DNA of 53,017 nucleotides from JANXQG01 sp037147235. GTDB lineage: Bacteria; Planctomycetota; Planctomycetia; Pirellulales; Thermoguttaceae. Shown piece by piece: positions 33,444-40,893 of this stretch. The stretch is from the NCBI GenBank assembly GCA_037147235.1, contig JBAWVO010000005.1, positions 1 to 53,017 on the forward strand, given 5' to 3'. Below the pieces are notes generated by a model. It was not told the origin of the DNA and searched no databases. It worked only from the letters and a program-made list of their open reading frames with translations. Each line of letters begins with the position of its first letter. Position 1 is the first letter of the stretch. The position numbers and the translations under genes were made by a program.

Positions 33444-35345
33444 ATGAGTGGATTTTCTTTCCGAGTCGATAAAAGCCCTTTTAACCAGCATCAGGTGGAA
33501 GTTCTGAATCAATTGCTGGCTACGCTCTCGCCCGATCAGGTGATCTGGCTGAGCGGCTACCTGGCTGGCATGCAGGGTAGTGCGGTTGGGGGCAACCTCG
33601 GGCAGGTAGCGGTTTCAAGTGCCTCGTCGCCCGCATCTGGCACACCGATCGTGACGGCGATCGAGCGCGAAGTGACGATTCTCTTTGGCTCCCAGACCGG
33701 CAACGCCGAGCGGCTGGCCGGCGAAATGAAAAAACAATTGGAGGAGGCTGGTTTTTCGGTCACGCTTTCGTGCATGAGCGAGTTCCGCACGAACAACCTC
33801 AAAAAAATCAAGCAGCTTCTGATTCTGGTCAGTACGTATGGCGAAGGCGACCCGCCGGACAAGGCGGTGCTCTTCCACGAATTCCTCCAGGGGAAGCGGG
33901 CACCGCGGCTGGAAGGAGTGCGGTTCTCCATACTTTCGCTGGGCGATCAGCTATACGATCAATTTTGCAAGACCGGCCAGGATTTTGACGCACGCCTGGA
34001 GGAACTCGGCGCGAAGCGAATCCACCCACGAGTCGATTGCGACGTCGATTTTGACGAACCGGCCAAGGCTTGGATGAACGGCGTACTCAACGCACTTTCC
34101 AGCGAAGGCGTCGCCCCAGCCAAAACAGGGGAGGGGGGCGAGGTCATCGAGCGTATTGCGGCCGGCGTCGTCTCGGCAGGAGCGACCTCCGGTGCCGCCA
34201 TCGCCGCGCAGACCGTTGCCGCCCCGGCCTTTACCCGCACGAATCCTTTTACCGCGGAAGTTTTGGAGAACTTCAACCTCAACGGCCGCGGCTCGGAGAA
34301 AGAAACCCGCCACCTGAAACTGGCTATCGAAGGGTCTGGGCTATGCTTTGAGCCGGGCGACTCGCTGGGCATCTACCCGCATAACGATCCGCAACTGGTC
34401 GACGAGGTGCTCAGCACCCTGGGCTGGAATGGCGACGAGACCATTCCTGTCGGCAAGCAGGAACTGCCGCTCCGCGAGGCCCTGATCCGGCACTACGAAA
34501 TCACGCTTCTGAGCAAGCAGTTGCTGACGCAGGCGGCCAGTTTTGCCCAGGGTGGCCTACAGAACCTGGTGCAGGCGGATGCCAATGAGAAGTTGAAGGC
34601 ATATACGCGAGGCCGAGACCTGTTGGATCTGGTTCGCGATTTTTCGATCAAGGGGATCCCGCCCCGTGAGTTCGTGCCACTGCTCCGCAAGCTGCCTGCG
34701 CGGCTCTATTCGATCGCCAGCAGCTTCCGAGCGAACTCCGGCGAGGTCGATCTCTGTATTGCCGCGTTGCGGTATCAGGCCCACAATCGCGATCGTTTGG
34801 GAACCTGTTCCGTTCACTGCGCCGAGCGAGTCGAGTCGGGCGATTACCTACAGGTCTTCGTACATTCAAATCCGAACTTTCGCCAGCCGGCCGATCCGGA
34901 CGCGCCGATCATCATGGTAGGTCCCGGCACGGGCGTGGCTCCGTTCCGCGCTTTCGTGGAGGATCGCGAGGAAAGCGGCGCAGGGGGCAAATCGTGGCTG
35001 TTCTTTGGCGACCGCCATTTCCGCACCGATTTCCTCTACCAGGTCGAATGGCTCCGCTGGCTGAAGCTTGGCATGTTGACGCGTCTGGAGGTGGCCTTTT
35101 CGCGCGATCAGGGTGCCAAGGTTTACGTTCAACACCGCATGTTGGAGAAGAGCCGCGAGTTATTTGGCTGGTTGCAGGACGGGGCTCACTTCTATGTCTG
35201 CGGAAGCATCAACCCGATGGCGGCCGACGTCCATGCCGCGCTGGTGAACATCGTCGAGCGCGAAGGCGGCAAGAGCAAGGAAGAGGCCGAGGCCTATGTG
35301 GCAGGCCTGCGCGAGCAGGGCCGTTATCAACGCGATGTTTATTAA
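33444..35345 (+). CDS. cysJ: Sulfite reductase (NADPH) flavoprotein alpha subunit CysJ
   Basis: Transfers electrons from NADPH through FAD and FMN to the sulfite reductase hemoprotein; 633 residues. An N-terminal helical segment precedes a flavodoxin domain (VTILFGSQTGNAERLAGEMK; LILVSTYGEGDPPDKA; ILSLGDQLYDQFCKTG). The FAD domain has RLYSIASSFRANSGEVDLCI and GTCSVHCAERVESGDYL, and the NADPH domain MVGPGTGVAPFRAFVEDRE and SWLFFGDRHFRTDFLYQ. It ends RYQRDVY exactly like E. coli CysJ. A TTG one codon before the ATG is unlikely. cysI follows after 82 bp holding a strong palindrome. Confidence 0.95.
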   Translation: MSGFSFRVDKSPFNQHQVEVLNQLLATLSPDQVIWLSGYLAGMQGSAVGGNLGQVAVSSASSPASGTPIVTAIEREVTILFGSQTGNAERLAGEMKKQLEEAGFSVTLSCMSEFRTNNLKKIKQLLILVSTYGEGDPPDKAVLFHEFLQGKRAPRLEGVRFSILSLGDQLYDQFCKTGQDFDARLEELGAKRIHPRVDCDVDFDEPAKAWMNGVLNALSSEGVAPAKTGEGGEVIERIAAGVVSAGATSGAAIAAQTVAAPAFTRTNPFTAEVLENFNLNGRGSEKETRHLKLAIEGSGLCFEPGDSLGIYPHNDPQLVDEVLSTLGWNGDETIPVGKQELPLREALIRHYEITLLSKQLLTQAASFAQGGLQNLVQADANEKLKAYTRGRDLLDLVRDFSIKGIPPREFVPLLRKLPARLYSIASSFRANSGEVDLCIAALRYQAHNRDRLGTCSVHCAERVESGDYLQVFVHSNPNFRQPADPDAPIIMVGPGTGVAPFRAFVEDREESGAGGKSWLFFGDRHFRTDFLYQVEWLRWLKLGMLTRLEVAFSRDQGAKVYVQHRMLEKSRELFGWLQDGAHFYVCGSINPMAADVHAALVNIVEREGGKSKEEAEAYVAGLREQGRYQRDVY

Positions 35346-35348
35346 TTC

Positions 35349-35408
35349 GTAGGTCAGGCTTTCCAGCCTGACGTACTTGACAGGGTCAGGCTGGAAAGCC
35401 TGACCTAC
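35349..35408. repeat. Perfect 24-bp-arm inverted repeat between cysJ and cysI
   Basis: Arms 35349-35372 and 35385-35408 are perfectly complementary with a 12-base loop, and each arm contains the palindromic core TCAGGCTTTCCAGCCTGA. No U-tract follows, so it is less a terminator than a repeat that could set the cysJ:cysI transcript ratio. The same core lies inside tkt. Confidence 0.9.
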
Positions 35409-35427
35409 TTGAAACGAAAGCAAACCC

Positions 35428-37215
35428 ATGCCAGATAGGACCAAACAACAGCCCGCCCAGAAGCCGGCCGAACAGGAAAACATCAAGACAGACAGCAATT
35501 TTCTCCGCGGGACCATTCTGCAATCGTTCGACAATCGGATCACAGCATCCGTGTCGGAGGGCAACAACTTCCTGCTGAAGTTTCACGGCACCTACATGCA
35601 GGACAACCGCGACATTCGCGATGAGCGGTCGCGGCAGCGGTTGGAGCCGGCCTTCGACTTCATGATTCGCATCCGCGCGGCCGGCGGCGTCGTCACGCCG
35701 CAGCAGTGGTTGCAGTTGGATGCCCTTGCGCACAAGTATGCCAACGGCGAAATTCGCCTCACCACGCGGCAGTCATTTCAGTTCCACGGCGTACTGAAGT
35801 GGAACCTTCGCCAGACGATCCACGACATCAACCTGACGTTGCTCGATACACTGGCCGCCTGCGGCGATGTGAACCGGAACGTGATGTGTAATCCGAATCC
35901 CTATCCGTCGGAAGTCCACGGCGAGGTCCATGAGTGGTCGAAGCGGCTCAGCTTGCATCTGGCCCCGCGAACGGGGGCCTATCGTGAAATCTGGATGGGC
36001 GAGCAGGCCGTTGTGCCGCCGCTCCAGGACGAAGAGCCGATGTATGGCCCGACCTATCTGCCGCGGAAGTTCAAGATCGCCATTGCCGTGCCGCCGTCGA
36101 ACGACGTGGATGTGTTGGCCCACGACATGGGACTGATTGCCATCGTCGAAGGGGGCCGGCTGATCGGTTTCAACGTCTCGGCGGGCGGTGGATTTGGCAT
36201 GACCCATGGCGATACGGCTACGTTTCCCAATCTTGGCTGGATCCTCGGTTTTTGCCGACCTGAGCAGATACTCGACGTGGCGGAAAAGATACTCACCACG
36301 CAACGCGACTTCGGCGATCGCAGCAACCGCAAGCACGCCCGCTTGAAGTACACGATTCTCGATCGCGGCGTGGAGTGGTTCAAGGACGAACTCCAGCACC
36401 GCCTCGGCTGGCGGCTTGAGCCGGAGCGGCCGTTCCATTTTGAGCATCACGGCGACCGCTACGGCTGGGTCGAGGAAACCAACGGCAAGTGGCACCTGAC
36501 GCTCTTCATCGAGAATGGCCGAATCCGCGATTGGGAGGATTATCCGCTGATGACCGGCCTGCGGACGATTGCCCAGTCGCACGACGGTGACTTCCGCCTA
36601 ACGGCCAATCAGAACTTGATCCTCGGCAACATTTCTCAAGAGAACCGGCCACGGATTGAGCAATTGGTGCAGTCGTACAAGCTCGGCGACAACCAGCGGG
36701 TTTCCGCCTTGCGGCGCAACGCCATGGCCTGCGTGTCTCTACCGACCTGCGGGCTGGCGATGGCCGAGTCGGAGCGGTATCTCCCCTCGCTGATCACCAA
36801 GTTGGAGAGTTTGCTGGCTGAGGCGGGGCTAGCCGACGACGAGATCGTGATTCGCATGACCGGCTGCCCCAACGGCTGCGCGCGGCCGTATCTAGCCGAG
36901 ATTGGATTCGTCGGAAAGGCACTCGGCAAGTACAACCTCTACCTGGGAGCCGACTTCACCGGTATGCGGATGAACCGTCTCTACCGCGAAAACATCGGCG
37001 AGGAGGAAATACTCGCCGCGCTCAAGCCGATCATCCTGCGCTACGCCCAGGAACGGCAGCCGGGCGAGCATTTCGGTGATTTTGTCGTGCGGAAAGGCCT
37101 TGATCCTAACCGGCTCTCCACCGGGTTTGCGGATAATTGTGGTGCGGGCGTCCCGCCTGCCCAAGAGGTTGTGGTTGAACAGTTGTCTGGCTACCGCAGC
37201 GGCATTGAGGGGTGA
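35428..37215 (+). CDS. cysI: Sulfite reductase hemoprotein beta subunit CysI
   Basis: Siroheme/4Fe-4S enzyme reducing sulfite to sulfide, 595 residues. The four cluster/siroheme cysteines follow the CX5C...CX3C pattern: C435 and C441 in CVSLPTCGLAMAESER, C480 and C484 in TGCPNGCARPYLAEIGF. Siroheme-contact segments are RLTTRQSFQFHGVLKWNL and NVMCNPNPYPSEVHGEV. Homologues end shortly after EHFGDFVVRKG. Here the reading continues for about 37 residues (GFADNCGAGVPPAQEVVV and beyond) coded by a dispersed repeat, nearly identical over 45 bp to the one upstream of thiE. The tail probably does not matter for catalysis. Confidence 0.95.
   Translation: MPDRTKQQPAQKPAEQENIKTDSNFLRGTILQSFDNRITASVSEGNNFLLKFHGTYMQDNRDIRDERSRQRLEPAFDFMIRIRAAGGVVTPQQWLQLDALAHKYANGEIRLTTRQSFQFHGVLKWNLRQTIHDINLTLLDTLAACGDVNRNVMCNPNPYPSEVHGEVHEWSKRLSLHLAPRTGAYREIWMGEQAVVPPLQDEEPMYGPTYLPRKFKIAIAVPPSNDVDVLAHDMGLIAIVEGGRLIGFNVSAGGGFGMTHGDTATFPNLGWILGFCRPEQILDVAEKILTTQRDFGDRSNRKHARLKYTILDRGVEWFKDELQHRLGWRLEPERPFHFEHHGDRYGWVEETNGKWHLTLFIENGRIRDWEDYPLMTGLRTIAQSHDGDFRLTANQNLILGNISQENRPRIEQLVQSYKLGDNQRVSALRRNAMACVSLPTCGLAMAESERYLPSLITKLESLLAEAGLADDEIVIRMTGCPNGCARPYLAEIGFVGKALGKYNLYLGADFTGMRMNRLYRENIGEEEILAALKPIILRYAQERQPGEHFGDFVVRKGLDPNRLSTGFADNCGAGVPPAQEVVVEQLSGYRSGIEG
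37122..37166. repeat. GTGCGGGCGTCCCGC repeat, half-copy inside cysI
   Basis: 45 bp that match 48603-48647 with one difference (GATAAT versus GACAAT). Core TGGTGCGGGCGTCCCGCCTG. It supplies part of the cysI C-terminus; full two-armed copies occur at 39467-39548 and 48603-48690. Confidence 0.88.
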
Positions 37216-37216
37216 C

Positions 37217-37468
37217 CTAGCTTCGGACACGGGTAGCCTGCTTTCTGAAAAACTCCCAGGTCGATGCCGGCCAGGGAGCGAACTGGACGGCAGGCAGGCC
37301 TGCGGCGAGCCGGCTACGGTAGATGACGGCTGCCGTCTCGCACGCCGACTCGATCAGACGACTTCGTTCATGCATGCTGAGCGCACGCAACCTCGCAACA
37401 TTCTCGGTCTCTGCCGCGACGTGGGCCACGGCTTGCTTATTCAAGACATCATTTGGTACGTGAGTCAT
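37217..37468 (-). CDS. Small hypothetical protein
   Basis: 83 residues, convergent with cysI and separated from it by one base. The sequence has internal logic: an N-terminal helix, then LRALSMHERSRLIESACETA, SRLAAGLPAVQFAPWPASTW and EFFRKQA. I recall planctomycete small proteins with a similar ERSRMIEAAC...APWPESTW pattern, of unknown function. No membrane segment or signal. It could be a small regulator or one half of a two-gene cassette whose partner was lost; the downstream 37470-37615 holds nothing recognisable. Confidence 0.5.
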   Translation of the reverse strand: MTHVPNDVLNKQAVAHVAAETENVARLRALSMHERSRLIESACETAAVIYRSRLAAGLPAVQFAPWPASTWEFFRKQATRVRS

Positions 37469-37615
37469 TGGATTGAAAAATGCTACTTATTGGACTTGAT
37501 CGCTGGTTGGGATGGAACGGGCTATGAATCCTACCATTATACCCCTCTCTATTCTACCCCGTCTCCCACTACTTTTCCTGCAAGCAGCGATGCACCTGCC
37601 CCTCGTGCCACCCAG

Positions 37616-37690
37616 TTGAAATCCGAAATCCGAATATCGAAATCCCAAACAAATCGGAAATTCAAAATTCGGAATGACCAAAACACAGAG
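37616..37690. repeat. ATCCGAAAT-type element, left half
   Basis: AAATCCGAAATCCGAATATC, then GAAATCCCAAACAAATCGG and CGGAATGACC. This is the left half of the palindrome seen around pheS; the right half is missing. It lies 50 bp before a transposase remnant. Confidence 0.75.
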
Positions 37691-37739
37691 TCCCCCCGGT
37701 TTTGAACCTTTTCTCCCTTTGAAATTGAATATTGTATCG

Positions 37740-37882
37740 CCGCAAGGCGCGGTGATTGAGCGGCCTGTGGCAACCCTCGACGCCGCGCGCCGTTTGCCGG
37801 GATCGGTTGGGTCCACGCCCTGGACGACGAGCCTCCAGAGCTAACCTACGTGGACGCCGACACGTTCGAGGCGACCTTCTAA
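37740..37882 (+). pseudogene. IS91-like transposase 3' remnant 1
   Basis: Codes PQGAVIE, then, after a deletion of the EKILRHC segment, GLWQPSTP in a shifted frame, and ELTYVDADTFEATF-stop in a third. This matches the end of the transposase whose preceding segment lies at the left edge of the window (PQGAVIEKIL). Compared with remnant 2 it has a net 2-base deletion near GCGCGCCG, so it cannot be translated through. Confidence 0.72.
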
Positions 37883-37953
37883 TTCTCACCGATGACCAGT
37901 CGGCCCGGGGACGGTACGCGCATACTGGATATTGAATTAGGTTCGCTGAACCC

Positions 37954-38187
37954 TTAAGAATTTAACAGTTCAATAAACTGCTCTACGGTCATACCCGCTG
38001 CTTCTATTTGGTCTTTTAGTAGACCAAGGCCAATAGTTTCCCCGGCGTGTACAGGAATCGACAGGCGGTATGGTTTGGCGGGATGCTCAAGGATATGGTG
38101 GCTTCCGCGGATGCGGCAGCAACGAAACCCCGCCTTGGCAAACACCTTGCAGGCAGTTTTGCCCGTAATCCTCGGGGTTTTAGGCAT
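37954..38187 (-). CDS. hicA: HicA toxin (mRNA interferase)
   Basis: 77 residues with a double-stranded-RNA-binding-like fold; HicA cleaves mRNA until blocked by HicB. Family signature RITGKTACKVFAKAGF, then RIRGSHHILEHP with the catalytic histidine, and LSIPVHAGETIGLGLLKDQI. It overlaps the hicB stop by 8 bp, downstream on the same strand, which fits a coupled toxin-antitoxin operon in the antitoxin-first order. The toxin appears intact. Confidence 0.85.
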   Translation of the reverse strand: MPKTPRITGKTACKVFAKAGFRCCRIRGSHHILEHPAKPYRLSIPVHAGETIGLGLLKDQIEAAGMTVEQFIELLNS

Positions 38188-38512
38188 TTACGACAATCCA
38201 TGCAAGTTCCGCATTGCTTGGGATTGTTTCGGCCGACGGAACGCACCAAGGAATGGTTGTGCCATCTTCCGTGTAAGATTCAATCAGTCCGTCAATTGCT
38301 TCGTGAACGCGATTCAGGGCCTCTTCCTTAGTTGGCCCGCAACTTCCAGTACCGGGAAGACTCAAAACCAGTGCCGACCACGTTCCATCCTCTTCGGGAA
38401 TGAGGCACACGAGGCAGCGATATCGAGTCTGTTTCCATTCCACGTCCTCAGAAAACGAGCCGGCAATCGAAGCTCCAGTCACTTCGGGATTGTCTAAAAG
38501 TTCCTGCAACAT
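38180..38512 (-). CDS. hicB: HicB-like antitoxin
   Basis: 110 residues. The HicB core reads RYRCLVCLIPEEDGTWSALV, then SLPGTGSCGPTKEEALNRVH and EAIDGLIESYTEDG, the partial RNase-H-like antitoxin fold. There is no obvious helix-turn-helix or ribbon-helix-helix DNA-binding domain at the C-terminus, so autoregulation may be weak or indirect. An acidic N-terminal extension of about 28 residues (ELLDNPEVTGASIAGSFSED) precedes the core. It sits in a zone of transposase remnants, in keeping with horizontal acquisition. Confidence 0.82.
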   Translation of the reverse strand: MLQELLDNPEVTGASIAGSFSEDVEWKQTRYRCLVCLIPEEDGTWSALVLSLPGTGSCGPTKEEALNRVHEAIDGLIESYTEDGTTIPWCVPSAETIPSNAELAWIVVNA

Positions 38513-38525
38513 GATTATCTACCTC

Positions 38526-38972
38526 TTAGGCTACTGTCATTTCGACTGCGTGAATTCGATATGATCCGAGCAGTTCACCATCGCACAGTACCTCAAACGC
38601 ATATACTCCCTTCGCGTCAATGGGGAGCATCGGCAGTGCCAACTCTACCTCAACGGTAGCAAGGCGATCCGTGCATTTGAGCTCGACTTCTGTGCTGAAT
38701 AACTGTTTCTGGGTTCCTACATTCACAAATTGCAGCAACAACTTGGTGCCGTCAACCACATCGGTCAAACTCAAATACGCCCACGGCGATCCGGCCTGGA
38801 GTCCGCCCGCAAGAAGCCGTCGCTTCGTTCCGTCAGGCTGTGTCACTTCCTTATGTGCGGGAGTTTTGCTGAACCAAAAACTCGTAAATGTACCGGCAAT
38901 GATTCTCTTGCCAGAAACGGCATCTCTGTAGACGCGATCTGCCAAAACAAGAGCTTGAAGAACAGGCTTCAC
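38526..38972 (-). CDS. DUF6941-like hypothetical protein
   Basis: 148 residues from the GTG chosen here. It opens KPVLQALVLADRVYRDAVSG and continues KRIIAGTFTSFWFSK, a pattern I associate with DUF6941 proteins (short, predicted beta-sandwich, unknown role). The second half is beta-rich (STEVELKCTDRLATVEVELA; YAFEVLCDGELLGSYRI). A GGGGGG run four bases before the GTG may act as ribosome-binding site; a longer TTG start at 39002 is less likely. It lies 13 bp upstream of hicB on the same strand and could share its transcript, although a functional link is not evident. Confidence 0.65.
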   Translation of the reverse strand: MKPVLQALVLADRVYRDAVSGKRIIAGTFTSFWFSKTPAHKEVTQPDGTKRRLLAGGLQAGSPWAYLSLTDVVDGTKLLLQFVNVGTQKQLFSTEVELKCTDRLATVEVELALPMLPIDAKGVYAFEVLCDGELLGSYRIHAVEMTVA

Positions 38973-39315
38973 GTCACCCCCCCTATTTTGGACAATGAAC
39001 AAGTTTCACGCATGAAGCATATGCCAGAATCGCGCAAAAGAAAAGCCGCGGTCATAGGTACGCGGCCAGCGATAGCTCCATTCCTACTCTCATGGCATCC
39101 TGCCAATTGGAAATATATCCACCAGCAGCCTACCAGAAGACGCTAAATCCCGCAAGTGGTTCGCGAAAATATTGACAAAATCGGAATAATTTACTCGAAT
39201 CTTCAGGCTAAAGAAATTGGATTCATCCATCAGGGGGGGCTTTTCCAGCAACACACTCCTAGGGCACTACCCGTTTGGGGCATCCTTATTGGTTTCTTGT
39301 CTAGTTTGTCGATGG
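38973..39315. other. No gene recognised
   Basis: 343 bp of lower-GC sequence. Short frames exist but show no codon bias or recognisable motif. It separates a DUF6941-like gene from a transposase remnant and is probably decayed mobile DNA. Confidence 0.6.
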
Positions 39316-39444
39316 CACTGCGGCCCGTGGCTACCCTCGACGCCGGGTGCGCCGCCTGCCGGGATCGGTTGGGTCCACGCCCTGGACGACGAGCCTCCAG
39401 AGCTACCCCACGTGGACGTCGACACGTTCGAGGCGACCTTCTAA
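39316..39444 (+). pseudogene. IS91-like transposase 3' remnant 2
   Basis: In one frame: HCGPWLPSTPGAPPAGIGW, then VHALDDEPPELPHVDVDTF and EATF-stop. I recognise this as the extreme C-terminus of the same transposase family as the left-edge fragment. It aligns with remnant 1 over about 115 bp at high identity. The N-terminal and catalytic parts are absent. Confidence 0.75.
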
Positions 39445-39466
39445 TTCTGGCTCTCCGCCGACTTTG

Positions 39467-39548
39467 GGGACAATTGTGGTGCGGCCGTCCCGGCTGCCCA
39501 AACATTAGGGTGCAAGAGAGCAGGCGGGACGCCCGCACCACAAACTTG
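39467..39548. repeat. GTGCGGGCGTCCCGC inverted repeat, full copy
   Basis: Left arm ATTGTGGTGCGGCCGTCCCG, right arm CGGGACGCCCGCACCACAAA, with a 25-base loop. It lies 22 bp after the stop of transposase remnant 2 and continues into CTTGGCGGAGA, exactly as in the copy at 48603-48690. Confidence 0.88.
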
Positions 39549-39561
39549 GCGGAGAGCCAAG

Positions 39562-39871
39562 TTACTCCATGGCAATCAGCCCCTGATCGATGAGCAACTG
39601 GAATGCCTCGGAATCGTTCATGTCCTGCACGATTTCCGATTGGTCGGCACTGCGGCCCACTGCGGCAATCAAGAACTCCAGCTGGATCGGCCGGGAGGTG
39701 TTCTCGCTCGGATCGGGATAGCTCTTTTGCCACTCCTCACAAGTCAAGAGAGATGCGATCTGCGATGTAAAGAAGTTTCAGCAGTCGCAGACGGCTCGCT
39801 CGTTTCCCGTCGCGGCGGAGCGGAACGCCGACCGCTTGGATCGCTTTTTCGGTATCAAGTCTCAATGTCAT
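39562..39871 (-). pseudogene. Panacea/SocA-like (DUF4065) gene, internally deleted
   Basis: The N-terminal piece (LDTEKAIQAVGVPLRRDG, then SRLRLLKLLYIADRISLDL and a stop) matches the opening of Panacea-domain antitoxins. In another frame, immediately downstream, comes LTCEEWQKSYPDPSENTSRP, then IQLEFLIAAVGRSADQ and LIDQGLIAME-stop, like the end of the same domain. The middle of the domain (about 80 residues) and the frame are lost. Assignment rests on motif memory. Confidence 0.55.
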
Positions 39872-40094
39872 GGCAGTCTCCCGGGTCTCGGGGGCAGGGT
39901 CATTCAAACGCCACAAGTTCTTGCACGGCAACGGTTTATGGTACGCTGGCATGCGGTGTTCGTCAATTGCATCCCATGTTTTTCGCACGCATGTTTTTTC
40001 GCGCCGATGTGACTAGGCGCGTGCAAGAGTAGCTTGGTGGGCGGAAATAGGTATCGTGGAGAGGTCGGTTTTTATTCCTTGGTAGAAATCTGCC

Positions 40095-40285
40095 ACTCGT
40101 CGCGTAGCGACGCCCTGACGGTAGCCGTGGGTTTTAACCCACGGTCTGAGGCATTCCGTCACCCGTTCGTCGCGTAGCGACGATTGAAAACATTCAGGCG
40201 TCGCTACGCGACGCAATATTTGTGTGCCGCTCCGTGTCCGTGGGTTAAAACCCACGGCTACCATCGGCAGTCGCTACGCGACCAG
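40095..40285. repeat. Stacked GTCGCTACGCGACG and CCGTGGGTTTTAACCCACGG palindromes
   Basis: Four copies of a CGTCGC-TA-GCGACG type palindrome (about 40096-40110, 40171-40185, 40199-40213, 40269-40282) alternate with two copies of a CCGTGGGTTNNAACCCACGG palindrome (about 40133-40154 and 40238-40259), the second in opposite orientation. This makes a 190-bp cluster able to fold into several long hairpins. No gene lies in it. Confidence 0.88.
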
Positions 40286-40664
40286 AAGCAGGACGTCAAA
40301 TCAACATGCCCCAGAAAATCGCTGATAAATGGCCGTGAAGATGCTCGGCGACCGGCTGCGCCCTTCGACGGATGAACTGCTGGGCTGTTTGGCGCGAACA
40401 CCCGCTTTCCGCACCCAAAACAGGAAAAGCCATAATTTTTCGCAAGGTGCCTTGTAATCTTAAATATTCGGATTAAACTGACAGACTGGCCCAATTCTCC
40501 CGTGACCTCACGCGGGCTAGGAGGCCCGTTTTGAAGATGATTCAATTTGCGATGGAGACGTAATGCAAAGATAAGAACAGGCCGCTTGACGGCCGCGAAT
40601 ACATATTGATCGACGCGTAGCGTCAAGTAACTGCTTCCCTCGAAACTGCCAACCTGAGCGAAAG

Positions 40665-40785
40665 CTCTTGTACAGAAGCAGCCTTGTGCCACGCCCCGAA
40701 AGGGGCGTCGGCCAGGCTGTTCTGTGCGCCCCTTGGCAGGGGTCGAGGGAGCGGCTCGGATCGGCGCCCTTTTTCTTTTATGCCG
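40665..40785. repeat. Highly structured GC-rich element before PEP-CTERM gene
   Basis: Contains ACGCCCC-GAAA-GGGGCGT (about 40692-40709, a GNRA-looped perfect stem), CCCCT-TGGC-AGGGG, and a GGCGCC followed by a pyrimidine/T-rich run (CCCTTTTTCTTTTA). Its translation pattern (APFGAWHKA on the minus strand) is one I recall from repeats in other planctomycetes, so it is probably a dispersed element. Position in the leader of the next gene leaves a regulatory role open. The stretch 40286-40664 shows nothing else clear. Confidence 0.55.
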
Positions 40786-40893
40786 CACCGACATGCTTGT
40801 CGCCAATCCGCAACTACATCCGAATACAAACGGTATTTCTTTACTCTTCGATTTCAGGGCGACTGTCGCTCGCAACATCAAAGGAGATTTGAG

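Noticed and set aside
35349..35408. Rho-independent terminator between cysJ and cysI
   Set aside because: Perfect hairpin but no T-tract on either strand side; each arm is itself palindromic and is shared with the tkt insert, so a repeat element fits better.
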